DNA from: an uncultured Syntrophobacteraceae bacterium
GTDB taxonomy: Bacteria; Desulfobacterota; Syntrophobacteria; Syntrophobacterales; Syntrophobacteraceae
Assembly (NCBI GenBank): GCA_937889795.1
Contig: CALBZH010000393.1
Span: 1-5,719 of the forward strand
DNA length: 5,719 nt
Direction of reading: 5' to 3'
Made by a program: the position numbers and the translations under genes. The notes under the pieces were generated by a model. It did not search any database. It was not told the DNA's origin and worked only from the letters and a program-made list of their open reading frames with translations. Within the stretch, counting starts at the first letter, position 1, and each line of letters opens with the position of its first letter. This document shows, in pieces, positions 1 through 5,664 of the stretch.

Positions 1-49
1 ACGAGATATCCACTCGTGACTGGAGTTCAGACGTGTGCTCTTCCGATCT
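1..49. other. Illumina TruSeq adapter contamination (P7 end, index, read-2 primer site)
   Basis: This stretch is library adapter, not genome. Bases 1-7 (ACGAGAT) match the end of the Illumina P7 primer. Bases 8-15 (ATCCACTC) occupy the index position; their reverse complement GAGTGGAT matches, from memory, TruSeq index 23 with its two following bases. Bases 16-49 match the TruSeq read-2 primer, starting GTGACTGGAGTTC and ending TCTTCCGATCT. Translating it gives the known contaminant peptides MCSSDL (plus strand) and IGRAHV (minus strand). Genomic sequence starts at base 50. Any coding call that enters this region is chimeric. Confidence 0.98.
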
Positions 50-386
50 GGAACACCACTCCTTTGTCCTCGATCTTCCCCTTGCGGATCATGGCTTTGT
101 AGGCCGATTCCACGCCGCTCACCACGGCCGAGGCATTTTCAAAGGCCACGTGGAGCCACGGCACGTTCCAGGCCGTCTGCGGGAACGGCGACGTCACGAT
201 TTCCATGCACCCGGTGGCGCTCACCACGACGACGTTTTCCCCGAGCGCCTTCATGACCTGGCGCAGCGCCAGGATTTCCCCGCACCCCTGGCAGGCGCGG
301 TGGCCGGGAGAAAGCGGCTCGTTTTTCGGCATGTTGGTCAGGCGAAATCCCTTGAACCCCTTCAATGCTTCCGTTTCTGTACCCAT
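50..386 (-). CDS. porB: Pyruvate:ferredoxin oxidoreductase, beta subunit (N-terminal part only)
   Basis: PorB is the TPP- and [4Fe-4S]-binding beta subunit of cytoplasmic PFOR, which oxidises pyruvate with CoA to acetyl-CoA and CO2 and reduces ferredoxin (or runs in reverse). Only the first 112 residues are genomic. Visible are the [10 protein letters not shown] motif (Cys32, Cys35), Cys60 in the SATGCMEIV segment, and the [15 protein letters not shown] segment (about 71-85). The 25-residue step from Cys35 to Cys60 matches the proximal-cluster ligands of one-chain PFORs; the fourth Cys and the GDGD/NN TPP-Mg motif would lie in the missing part, since the family is about 290-320 residues. The ATG is supported by GAGG nine bases upstream and follows porA by 45 bases. 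The open frame continues into the adapter as Q-IGRAHV and stops at an adapter TGA (27-29); that tail is artificial. A related 2-oxoacid substrate cannot be fully excluded, but the sequence reads most like PorB. Confidence 0.93.
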
Positions 387-388
387 AA

Positions 389-420
389 CTGTTTTCCTCG
401 CTCGCTTCGTGAGAGGACAG
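389..420 (-). promoter_or_regulatory. Possible hairpin enclosing the porB ribosome binding site
   Basis: In the porA-porB gap the transcript reads CUGU-CCUC, then an imperfect inner arm, then GAGG-AAA-ACAG, ending two bases before the porB ATG. CUGU can pair with ACAG and CCUC with GAGG, with AAA bulged. Inside, C-G and CG/CG pairs continue around mismatches to an AAG loop. The GAGG is the best porB Shine-Dalgarno, so folding would hide it. The porA stop codon is only 11 bases upstream of the stem, so a ribosome finishing porA could open it. This was found by eye; no folding energy was computed. Confidence 0.35.
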
Positions 421-431
421 CGCCCCCGGGG

Positions 432-1607
432 TTAGTCCCTGACGTTGATGATCTCGTAACCCATGGGGTCGCCGCGCTGAGCCCTGGCAGCCACCTGGTC
501 GGCCATCTCGATGAAGTTCTCGACGGTCACGTCACGTCCCCCCAACCCAGCGATGTAGTTCTGGAGATACGGCCGGGCACCGCGATCGTAGAGGACCGAC
601 TTCACTTCGGCGCACACGGGGCCGCACACGCCATTCAGGCTCATGGCCCGATCGACGACCGCAACCACCTTGGCCCCCTTGATGGCATCGAAGAGCTCCT
701 CCACCGGGAACGGCCGCCACAGCCGGATGCGGACGAGGCCAACCTTTTTGCCGGCGCCACGAAGCTGATCGATGGCCGTCATGGCCGTTTCCGAAATGGA
801 GCCCATGGTGATGAGAATCGTCTCGGCGTCTTCGGACTTGTAGGTTTCCACGCAGCGGTACTCACGTCCGAACTGGCTTTTGAATGACTGCCACGCTTCC
901 ACGACGACGTCCTTGGCGCCCTTGAGCACCTGGTCGTGGACCATTTTGGCTTCCGTGTACACATCCGGCATGCCAACGGGACCGATGGTGACGGGCTTTT
1001 CGGGGTCCAACCGCAGTTTGGGCACGTAAGGCGGCAGGTAGCGCCTCACCTCTTCCGCCTCGGGGATGAGAATAGGCTCGATCATGTGGCTCAGAATGAA
1101 GCCGTCCATGTTCACCATGACGGGCAGGAGCACCCGGTGATCTTCAGCCACCTTGAACGCGTGGAAGATCAGGTCCACCACTTCCTGGCCGTTTTCGGCC
1201 ACGGTCTGGACCCAGCCGGTGTCCCGGGACATCATCAGGTCCGCGTGGTCGTTCCAGATGTTGATGGGCGCACTCAGGGCGCGGTTCGCGGTCACCATCA
1301 CGATGGGAAGCCGGAGGCTGGCCGCGACGTAGCAGATTTCCGCCATCAGGGCGTAGCCTTGGGAGCTTGTGGAAGTGAAGGTCCGGGCGCCAGCGGCGGC
1401 CGATCCCACGCAGCAGCTCATGGCGCTGTGCTCGGATTCCACCGGGATGAACTCGGCGTCCAGATGGCCGCTCGCGACCAGCTCGGACAAGTGCTCGACC
1501 ACGTGGGTCTGAGGGGTGATGGGGTATGCGGCGATCACATCGACGTCCGCCAGCGCAACGGCCTCCGCCGCCGCGATGGAGACTTCCATTCCTACACGCT
1601 TGGCCAT
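432..1607 (-). CDS. porA: Pyruvate:ferredoxin oxidoreductase, alpha subunit
   Basis: PorA pairs with PorB to form the TPP-dependent active site of PFOR. The 391-residue product has the usual length for a separate alpha subunit. The N-terminal pyrimidine-binding domain (about 1-240) shows YPITPQT (28-34), PVESEHSAMS (55-64), TSSQG (80-84) and NRALSAPINIWNDH (108-121). By alignment from memory to Desulfovibrio africanus PFOR, Thr31, Glu59 and Arg109 correspond to its active-site Thr31, Glu64 and Arg114, all present here. The later part (about 255-375) is the transketolase C-terminal-like domain, with ILITMGS, RIRLWRPFP and the conserved DRAMSLNG. The RALSAPINIW stretch is typical of pyruvate enzymes, favouring PorA over KorA or VorA. 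The frame stays open 57 codons upstream, but that part overlaps porD; the chosen ATG has a strong Shine-Dalgarno and starts one base after the porD stop, so the two are very likely translationally coupled. Confidence 0.96.
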   Translation of the reverse strand: MAKRVGMEVSIAAAEAVALADVDVIAAYPITPQTHVVEHLSELVASGHLDAEFIPVESEHSAMSCCVGSAAAGARTFTSTSSQGYALMAEICYVAASLRLPIVMVTANRALSAPINIWNDHADLMMSRDTGWVQTVAENGQEVVDLIFHAFKVAEDHRVLLPVMVNMDGFILSHMIEPILIPEAEEVRRYLPPYVPKLRLDPEKPVTIGPVGMPDVYTEAKMVHDQVLKGAKDVVVEAWQSFKSQFGREYRCVETYKSEDAETILITMGSISETAMTAIDQLRGAGKKVGLVRIRLWRPFPVEELFDAIKGAKVVAVVDRAMSLNGVCGPVCAEVKSVLYDRGARPYLQNYIAGLGGRDVTVENFIEMADQVAARAQRGDPMGYEIINVRD

Positions 1608-1608
1608 T

Positions 1609-1902
1609 TCAATCCCCCTCCTGCACCATGGTGATGGCATCCACCGGGCATTCCTTGGCGCAAATCCCGCAGCCCTTGCAATAGTAGTAATTCTGCTCGT
1701 AGTAGCCTTGCTCGTTGCGGCTGTACACCATGTCCGGACAGAAGATGTAACACCGGCCACACCGGATGCACGTGTCAAAATTGGTTACGGCCCGGGCGGA
1801 GCGCCAGTCTCCCGTCTTGAGCTGACCCGCCGAGCCGGGCTCGAGAATCGTGATCCCGAGCTCCAGCGCCTTCCAACTGACAATCCCTGTTTCCTTGGCC
1901 AC
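1609..1902 (-). CDS. porD: Pyruvate:ferredoxin oxidoreductase, delta subunit (2x[4Fe-4S] ferredoxin-like)
   Basis: PorD is the small ferredoxin-like subunit that carries electrons from the TPP/proximal cluster to the external ferredoxin. The 97-residue protein has two complete CxxCxxCxxxCP motifs: Cys45-48-51-55 with Pro56, and Cys75-78-81-85 with Pro86, consistent with two [4Fe-4S] clusters. An N-terminal extension of about 40 residues (GIVSWKALELG, then a WRSARAV segment) precedes them, as is usual for PorD and unlike free ferredoxins. A tyrosine-rich stretch (YYEQNYYYC, about 67-75) lies between the motifs. Translation starts at GTG, with GGAGG eight bases upstream inside the end of porG. 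The porG stop is three bases before the start and porA begins one base after the stop, so porG-porD-porA are tightly coupled. Confidence 0.95.
   Translation of the reverse strand: MAKETGIVSWKALELGITILEPGSAGQLKTGDWRSARAVTNFDTCIRCGRCYIFCPDMVYSRNEQGYYEQNYYYCKGCGICAKECPVDAITMVQEGD
1617..1622 (-). promoter_or_regulatory. Shine-Dalgarno of porA (decides the start)
   Basis: AGGAGG (followed by more G) lies nine bases before the porA ATG and is embedded in the last codons of porD. It selects the ATG at 1605-1607 over the upstream in-frame starts that fall within porD. Confidence 0.85.
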
Positions 1903-1905
1903 TGA

Positions 1906-2454
1906 TCAATCCTCCACGGTCGTTTCTTCAAAAGCTCTCTGGCAGGCCTTGAGGTTCTTTTCGGCGATGGGACCGAATCGATTCTGAATGGGCGCGCGCA
2001 GAGCTTCGATCCCCAGGAGTCCCGCTCCCTTGATGAGGGCCCCGAGCATCGTCGTGTTCGTGATGGGAACCCGCATGGTCTCCATGGCGATCTTGGAGGC
2101 GTCAACGAGCGCCAGGCGCGCTTTAAGCCCCGTTTCCTTGCGAACTTCCTCGGCGCTCTTCTTCGTGTTCAAAATCACCAGGCCGCCTTCCTTGAGACCC
2201 GCCTCGACGTTCACGATCTGCAGCAGGGAGGGATCCAGCACCACGACCACATCCGGGTTGTAGACCTTCTCTCGGGTTCGGATCTGCGTGTCGCTCACCC
2301 GCACAAAGGCCATGACCGGGGCCCCGCGACGCTCCGGACCGAAGCTGGGAAACGCCTGAGCGAACTTCCCCTCGTCAATGGCGGCCAGAGCCGTCAGCTC
2401 CGCGGACGTCACGGCCCCCTGGCCCCCTCGTCCATGAAAACGGATTTCTACCAT
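1906..2454 (-). CDS. porG: Pyruvate:ferredoxin oxidoreductase, gamma subunit
   Basis: PorG is the gamma subunit of the four-part PFOR, equivalent to domain III of one-chain PFORs and thought to take part in CoA binding and assembly. The 182-residue protein opens with VEIRFHGRGGQGAVTSAELTA, matching the GRGGQG motif (8-13) that opens this family. It also has the conserved FGPERRGAPV (about 38-47), a buried strand VVVVLDPSLL and the late NTTMLGALIKGAG segment. All of these belong to the pyruvate/ketoisovalerate oxidoreductase gamma domain. The ATG at 2452-2454 is preferred: GGAG lies seven bases upstream, and it places the GRGGQG motif at the usual distance from the start. A GTG six codons earlier (2470-2472) overlaps that Shine-Dalgarno region and is less likely. 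It is first in the por operon, about 128 bases after the predicted transcription start. Confidence 0.95.
   Translation of the reverse strand: MVEIRFHGRGGQGAVTSAELTALAAIDEGKFAQAFPSFGPERRGAPVMAFVRVSDTQIRTREKVYNPDVVVVLDPSLLQIVNVEAGLKEGGLVILNTKKSAEEVRKETGLKARLALVDASKIAMETMRVPITNTTMLGALIKGAGLLGIEALRAPIQNRFGPIAEKNLKACQRAFEETTVED
1911..1915 (-). promoter_or_regulatory. Shine-Dalgarno of porD (supports a GTG start)
   Basis: GGAGG lies eight bases before the GTG start of porD and within the last codons of porG. It is the main support for a GTG start rather than a later ATG; the conserved PorD N-terminal extension begins right after this GTG. Confidence 0.8.
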
Positions 2455-2461
2455 TGTCGTT

Positions 2462-2470
2462 CTCCACCTC
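2462..2470 (-). promoter_or_regulatory. Shine-Dalgarno of porG
   Basis: The transcript reads GAGGTGGAG seven bases before the porG ATG, offering two overlapping Shine-Dalgarno cores (GAGG and GGAG). It favours the ATG at 2452-2454 over the GTG at 2470-2472, which sits on top of this site. Confidence 0.7.
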
Positions 2471-2504
2471 ACCTTGAGTTCATCACACAGCGTTCAATCG
2501 ACAA

Positions 2505-2531
2505 AGCTCGGCCACGCCGGGGCTCAGAGCT
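2505..2531 (-). promoter_or_regulatory. Possible hairpin in the por 5' leader
   Basis: In the leader transcript AGCUC pairs with GAGCU as an outer 5-bp stem, and GCC with GGC as an inner 3-bp stem, around a 7-base loop (CCGGCGU) with a small internal loop (UGA opposite C). Only three U residues follow, so it is a poor intrinsic terminator, but it could be an attenuator, an mRNA-stabilising element or part of a larger fold. It was found by eye and fits no riboswitch class I recognise. Confidence 0.3.
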
Positions 2532-2588
2532 TGACACCCTACAGGGGATGACAGAGATCGAAGGGCCTGAATCATTTCTAGGCGCTAG

Positions 2589-2616
2589 GTTATAAACTTT
2601 GTGCAAATAAGGTCAA
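2589..2616 (-). promoter_or_regulatory. Predicted sigma70-type promoter of the por operon
   Basis: On the minus strand TTGACC (2611-2616) and TATAAC (2589-2594) are separated by 16 bases. Each hexamer differs from the consensus by one base, and the spacing is near optimal. The spacer is AT-rich in an otherwise GC-rich window. Transcription would start near 2582, giving a leader of about 128 bases before porG. A direct repeat CCTAG-CG-CCTAG (2578-2589) spans the end of the -10 box and the predicted start, and could be an operator; that is speculative. This promoter would let por be expressed separately from recR. Confidence 0.65.
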
Positions 2617-2667
2617 GGTCTATTTGTTGCTTCGAAGGCAGCTTTGACCACTGCGAATGGCCACCGA

Positions 2668-2690
2668 AAACGCGCTCGGCTCCCGCGCTC
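2668..2690 (-). terminator. Weak candidate terminator after recR
   Basis: Nine bases after the recR stop the transcript can form a 7-bp stem, GAGCGCG with CGCGUUU (two G-U pairs), around a 9-base loop, and the descending arm runs into a short run of four U. The core CGCG/CGCG is strong but the U tract is short and partly in the stem. Its place between recR and the por promoter fits a terminator, but read-through is likely. Confidence 0.3.
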
Positions 2691-2698
2691 CAGCAACG

Positions 2699-3301
2699 TC
2701 ATTCGAACGCCCGCCGACCTTTGAGGGCCTTTTCCAACGTCACGCGGTCGATGTATTTCAAATCGCTCCCCATCGGCACTCCATAGGCGATACGAGACAC
2801 ACGAACCGGCCGGTCCTTGAGCAGTCGCAGGAGATAATGGGCCGTTGCCTCCCCCTCACCGCTGGGGTTTGTGGCCACTATGACTTCGGAAACCCGCTCT
2901 TCGCTCAACCGTCTCAACAGCTCGCTCACTCGGATGTCATCAGGCCCGATGGAATCCAAAGGCGCGAGAGCCCCTTGCAGGACGTGGTAGCGGCCTTTGA
3001 ACGCACCCGACTGCTCGATGGCGAACAAATCCGCCGTACTTTCAACCACACACAGAATCCCGATATCCCGGGCGGGATCCGCGCAAAAAGCGCAGATCTC
3101 CGCATCCGTGAAGGAAAAACAGCGGGAGCACGTTCGGATCTCGGCCTTGAGGCGCTTGATGAGACCAGCCAATGCTTCCACGTCTTCCCTGGAGGTCTTG
3201 AGCAGATGCAGGGCGATGCGCGTAGCACTCTTTTCCCCGAGGCCGGGAAGCCGGCTCAAGGTTCTAATAAGCTGAAAAAGGGCTGCAGGATATGGGTTCA
3301 T
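2699..3301 (-). CDS. recR: Recombination mediator protein RecR
   Basis: RecR acts with RecO (and RecF) to load RecA at single-stranded gaps and is a ring-forming DNA clamp in the cytoplasm. The 200-residue protein has the full family layout: a helix-hairpin-helix (RLPGLGEKSATR, about 17-28), a four-cysteine zinc finger (Cys58, Cys61, Cys70, Cys73), a Toprim domain from about 79 with CVVES and ATNPSGEGEAT (about 143-153), and a C-terminal RIAYGVPMGSDL segment. Length matches the usual 195-205 residues. The ATG at 3299-3301 is chosen; an in-frame TTG two codons earlier (3305-3307) is possible, and neither has more than a weak Shine-Dalgarno (GAAGAA upstream). It follows ybaB by 87 bases in the common dnaX-ybaB-recR order. 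Confidence 0.97.
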   Translation of the reverse strand: MNPYPAALFQLIRTLSRLPGLGEKSATRIALHLLKTSREDVEALAGLIKRLKAEIRTCSRCFSFTDAEICAFCADPARDIGILCVVESTADLFAIEQSGAFKGRYHVLQGALAPLDSIGPDDIRVSELLRRLSEERVSEVIVATNPSGEGEATAHYLLRLLKDRPVRVSRIAYGVPMGSDLKYIDRVTLEKALKGRRAFE

Positions 3302-3351
3302 GGACAAAAATTCTTCGTGCAGCGAGCCGTTTAGCGCGAGGCCTTGACTGA

Positions 3352-3368
3352 GTGATCAAGACGATCAC
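3352..3368 (-). repeat. Perfect inverted repeat between ybaB and recR
   Basis: The transcript reads GTGATC-GTCTT-GATCAC: two perfect 6-base arms around a 5-base spacer, in the 87-base gap between ybaB and recR. There is no following U tract, so it is not a standard terminator. It could be an mRNA processing or stability hairpin, or a protein-binding palindrome. Two BamHI-like GATC sites here are incidental. Confidence 0.45.
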
Positions 3369-3388
3369 CAACCAGGATCCGACTGACG

Positions 3389-3712
3389 TCAAAAGAGACC
3401 CGGGATCTTCAGTCCTGGAATATTGAGGCCCCCGGCGAGCTTTCCCATTTCGGCCGCGGCCATTTCCTGGGAGCGCCTGAGGCCGTCGTTCACGGCGGCC
3501 ACGATCAGGTCCTGGAGCATGTCGATATCCTGAGGGTCAACGACCTGGGGCTCTATCTTGATCGACAGCACCTCCTGACGTCCGTTCACCACCACCGACA
3601 CCATGCCTCCGCCGGAAGACGCTTCAACCGTCTTCAACGCAAGCTCCTCCTGCATCCGTGCCATCTTGTCCTGCAGGGCTTTAACCTGCTGCATGGGGTT
3701 AAACCCTTTCAT
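3389..3712 (-). CDS. ybaB: YbaB/EbfC family nucleoid-associated protein
   Basis: This is a small dimeric DNA-binding protein of the YbaB/EbfC family, found in the nucleoid; its exact role is not settled. At 107 residues it has the family's usual size. It begins with MKGFNPMQQVKALQDKMARMQ, an amphipathic helix, followed by strands with GGGMVSVVVNGRQEVLSIKI (about 34-53), then VDPQDIDMLQDLIVAAVNDGLRRSQEM (about 58-84), and ends in a glycine/proline-rich tail (GGLNIPGLKIPGLF). The ATG has AGGAG seven bases upstream. It starts 27 bases after the dnaX stop, the typical dnaX-ybaB arrangement, so co-transcription with dnaX is likely. Confidence 0.97.
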   Translation of the reverse strand: MKGFNPMQQVKALQDKMARMQEELALKTVEASSGGGMVSVVVNGRQEVLSIKIEPQVVDPQDIDMLQDLIVAAVNDGLRRSQEMAAAEMGKLAGGLNIPGLKIPGLF

Positions 3713-3739
3713 GCCAATTCTCCTCTCTGGTATCGGGGA

Positions 3740-5548
3740 CTAACCGATTTCCTTGTGTCCCTTCTTGATCTTCTTGATGTCCAGGAGCTCGCCTCCGAGG
3801 ATTTCCAGGGCTTGCTGAACAATCGGGTTCTCCATGACGAGCCGCCGGGTGTTGGCCTTCGGGGGGCTCGCCTTGGCCGCAAGCTCGACGTCCTCACGGG
3901 GCGACGCAAGGGGACGGATCTGCCAGGCGAGGTCCTTCCCGAAGTACCGGGCAGCGGCATTCTTAAGCTTTCGCAGCACTTGAGGGTCCTGGAAGCGCTC
4001 GACGAAGATCTCCATCACCTCGAGCTCCGCCGTCGTCTCCGAGACACGGACGAGTCGACTCTGGCTGAGCTTGGCTCCCAGTCGCGGATGGGGTCCTCCC
4101 AGCCATTGCAGAAAGGCCGGCCAGTGCTCCTCATCGAAGGGCACCTTTCCCGACGCCCCAAGCTCACCAGAGGGTTCGGGCGTTGGCCCGAGTGAAGACT
4201 CGACAGGAGAAGAAAGCGGCTCGCCCTCGGATTCGCCTGCCTCCAAGACGGTGGTTTCTATCAAGGCCGCATCCGCCTGCCATAAGCCATCCTCATCGGG
4301 TTTTTCACCCGCGCCCAATCCCTTCCGCGGAACCTCACCCACCACTGGGTCTTCCCGCCCTTCGGCTCCCCGCAAGGGGACTCCCACCACGACTCCGGAA
4401 GCCAGCCTGTGCTCGACCGATTTCAAGGCTTCCAAGGCTTGGTCCAAACTCGCGAGTCTCGGCAGCTGGGACAGCCGCAGAAGAAGCATTTCGAGACTGA
4501 TGCGCGGCAGTGTCGAACGCCGGATTTCCTCTTCTCCCTTCAGAACCATTTGGAAATAAAGGTATAAACTGTCCGGGCTCGTGGCACTGGCCTGGCTTCG
4601 GAGGATCTCGATCTCTTCCCCGGGCAGCTCCACCCCCCCGCCATCCCCTTTGCCCCCCAAAGCCACGAACAGCACATTGCGAAAGTGGTCGCATAGCTGC
4701 TGGCAGAAGCGACGAATATCGATGCCCCGCCGGTAAATGTCCCCGACGACCTCCATGCAGGTCCGAGCATCCCGTGTCAGGAGCGCATCGGCAACCCGCA
4801 ACACGCTCCGCCGATCGACAACTCCGAGCACATCCAGGATCTCGTCATCGGAAAGGGATTCGCCGCTGAAGGCCATGAGCTGCTCCAGGAGACTCTGGGC
4901 GTCCCGCATACTCCCATCCGCTTCGCGCGCGACGGCAAACAGCACGGCCTCCGACAGGGAGGCCGATTCGGACGACACGATCGTCTTCAAGTGCTGGACG
5001 ATCTCGGTGGTGGCGATCCGGCGGAAGTCAAACCGCTGGCAGCGACTGAGAATGGTCTGGGGAATCTTGTGGGGCTCGGTGGTGGCGAACACGAAGAGCA
5101 CATGCTCGGGGGGCTCCTCCAAGGTCTTCAGAAGAGCGTTGAAGGCTTCCGTCGTCAGCATATGCACTTCATCAATGATGTAGATCTTGTATCGGCTCTT
5201 TCCCGGCCGATAGCGAACGGTCTCCCGCAGCTCCCGGATGCTGTCGATGCCTCGGTTTGAAGCACCGTCAATCTCAAGGACGTCGATCGAGCTTCCCTGT
5301 GTGATCTCCCTGCAATTGGAGCACGCGTTGCAGGGACCCGATGGATCATGCTGTTCACAATTGAGGGTCTTCGCGAGGATTCGGGCAACAGAGGTCTTCC
5401 CTACCCCCCGCGCGCCCGTGAAGAGATACGCGTGTGCGATGCGCCCGGAGCGAACGGCGTTCTGCAGCGTCTTGGTGACATGGGGCTGACCCACGACGTC
5501 CTCAAACGTCTGCGGGCGCCACTTGCGTGCTAGGACAAGGTATGTCAT
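3740..5548 (-). CDS. dnaX: DNA polymerase III subunit gamma/tau
   Basis: DnaX is the ATPase motor of the clamp loader that places the beta clamp on DNA and ties together the replisome. The 602-residue protein opens with LARKWRPQTFEDVVGQ. It shows Walker A GARGVGKT (45-52), a zinc site (Cys64, Cys73, Cys76, Cys79), Walker B IIDEVHM (124-130), LEEPPEHV (143-150), the SRC motif (168-170) and sensor 2 GSMRDAQS (212-219). A helical collar domain follows to about 370, then a Pro/Gly/Glu-rich low-complexity linker (about 385-470) and a tau-type C-terminal domain (about 472-600). The ATG is fixed by the conserved N-terminus and an in-frame TGA 14 codons upstream, yet no clear Shine-Dalgarno precedes it. 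I see no canonical A-AAA-AAG slippery heptamer near the linker, so a frameshifted short gamma form is not predicted. Confidence 0.98.
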   Translation of the reverse strand: MTYLVLARKWRPQTFEDVVGQPHVTKTLQNAVRSGRIAHAYLFTGARGVGKTSVARILAKTLNCEQHDPSGPCNACSNCREITQGSSIDVLEIDGASNRGIDSIRELRETVRYRPGKSRYKIYIIDEVHMLTTEAFNALLKTLEEPPEHVLFVFATTEPHKIPQTILSRCQRFDFRRIATTEIVQHLKTIVSSESASLSEAVLFAVAREADGSMRDAQSLLEQLMAFSGESLSDDEILDVLGVVDRRSVLRVADALLTRDARTCMEVVGDIYRRGIDIRRFCQQLCDHFRNVLFVALGGKGDGGGVELPGEEIEILRSQASATSPDSLYLYFQMVLKGEEEIRRSTLPRISLEMLLLRLSQLPRLASLDQALEALKSVEHRLASGVVVGVPLRGAEGREDPVVGEVPRKGLGAGEKPDEDGLWQADAALIETTVLEAGESEGEPLSSPVESSLGPTPEPSGELGASGKVPFDEEHWPAFLQWLGGPHPRLGAKLSQSRLVRVSETTAELEVMEIFVERFQDPQVLRKLKNAAARYFGKDLAWQIRPLASPREDVELAAKASPPKANTRRLVMENPIVQQALEILGGELLDIKKIKKGHKEIG

Positions 5549-5664
5549 GGGATCGATGTCTTGATTCGCAGTGAGTGCGTGCGGGGCTCTTCAGACGCTG
5601 AGCGGTGGCTGGACTGACTTAGATCGCACGCCAATGACCCAGCAAGCCCTATCTGGGGTGGGAC
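5549..5664. other. Gap between tRNA-Ser and dnaX
   Basis: These 116 bases contain no credible open frame. I found no convincing promoter: no TTGACA/TATAAT-like pair at proper spacing on the minus strand. A short CCCAG/CTGGG inverted repeat with a 10-base loop (about 5643-5658) follows the tRNA but has no U tract. dnaX may be transcribed from the tRNA promoter outside the window, or from a promoter not of the sigma70 type. Confidence 0.5.

Noticed and set aside
33..887. Long plus-strand open frame of 284 codons
   Set aside because: Its first residues (MCSSDL) are adapter sequence and the rest is antisense to porB and porA, which have clear family motifs. No ribosome site or homology is recognised.
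936..1634. Plus-strand open frame of 232 codons opposite porA
   Set aside because: It is a shadow of porA, His/Asp/Gly-rich in the way expected of antisense GC-rich coding sequence. The minus-strand product is a full PorA.
1608..1778. 57-codon upstream extension of the porA frame
   Set aside because: It overlaps the coding part of porD in another frame and does not resemble PorA. The ATG at 1605-1607 has a strong Shine-Dalgarno.
2595..2616. Rex- or FNR-type operator in the por promoter
   Set aside because: The TTTGTGCAAA stretch is only a 4-base inverted repeat and does not match the TTGTGA...TCACAA or TTGAT-N4-ATCAA consensus.
2657..3334. Plus-strand open frame of 225 codons opposite recR
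   Set aside because: It is antisense to recR, which shows its helix-hairpin-helix, zinc finger and Toprim motifs. The plus-strand product has no recognisable domain.
4139..4395. Programmed frameshift in dnaX producing a short gamma form
   Set aside because: The linker region has only a five-A run (4301-4305), read as GAA AAA CCC. It does not fit the X-XXY-YYZ slippery pattern, and no long A tract for transcriptional slippage is present.
5643..5658. Terminator after tRNA-Ser
   Set aside because: Only a 5-bp CCCAG/CTGGG stem with a 10-base loop is present, and no U tract follows.
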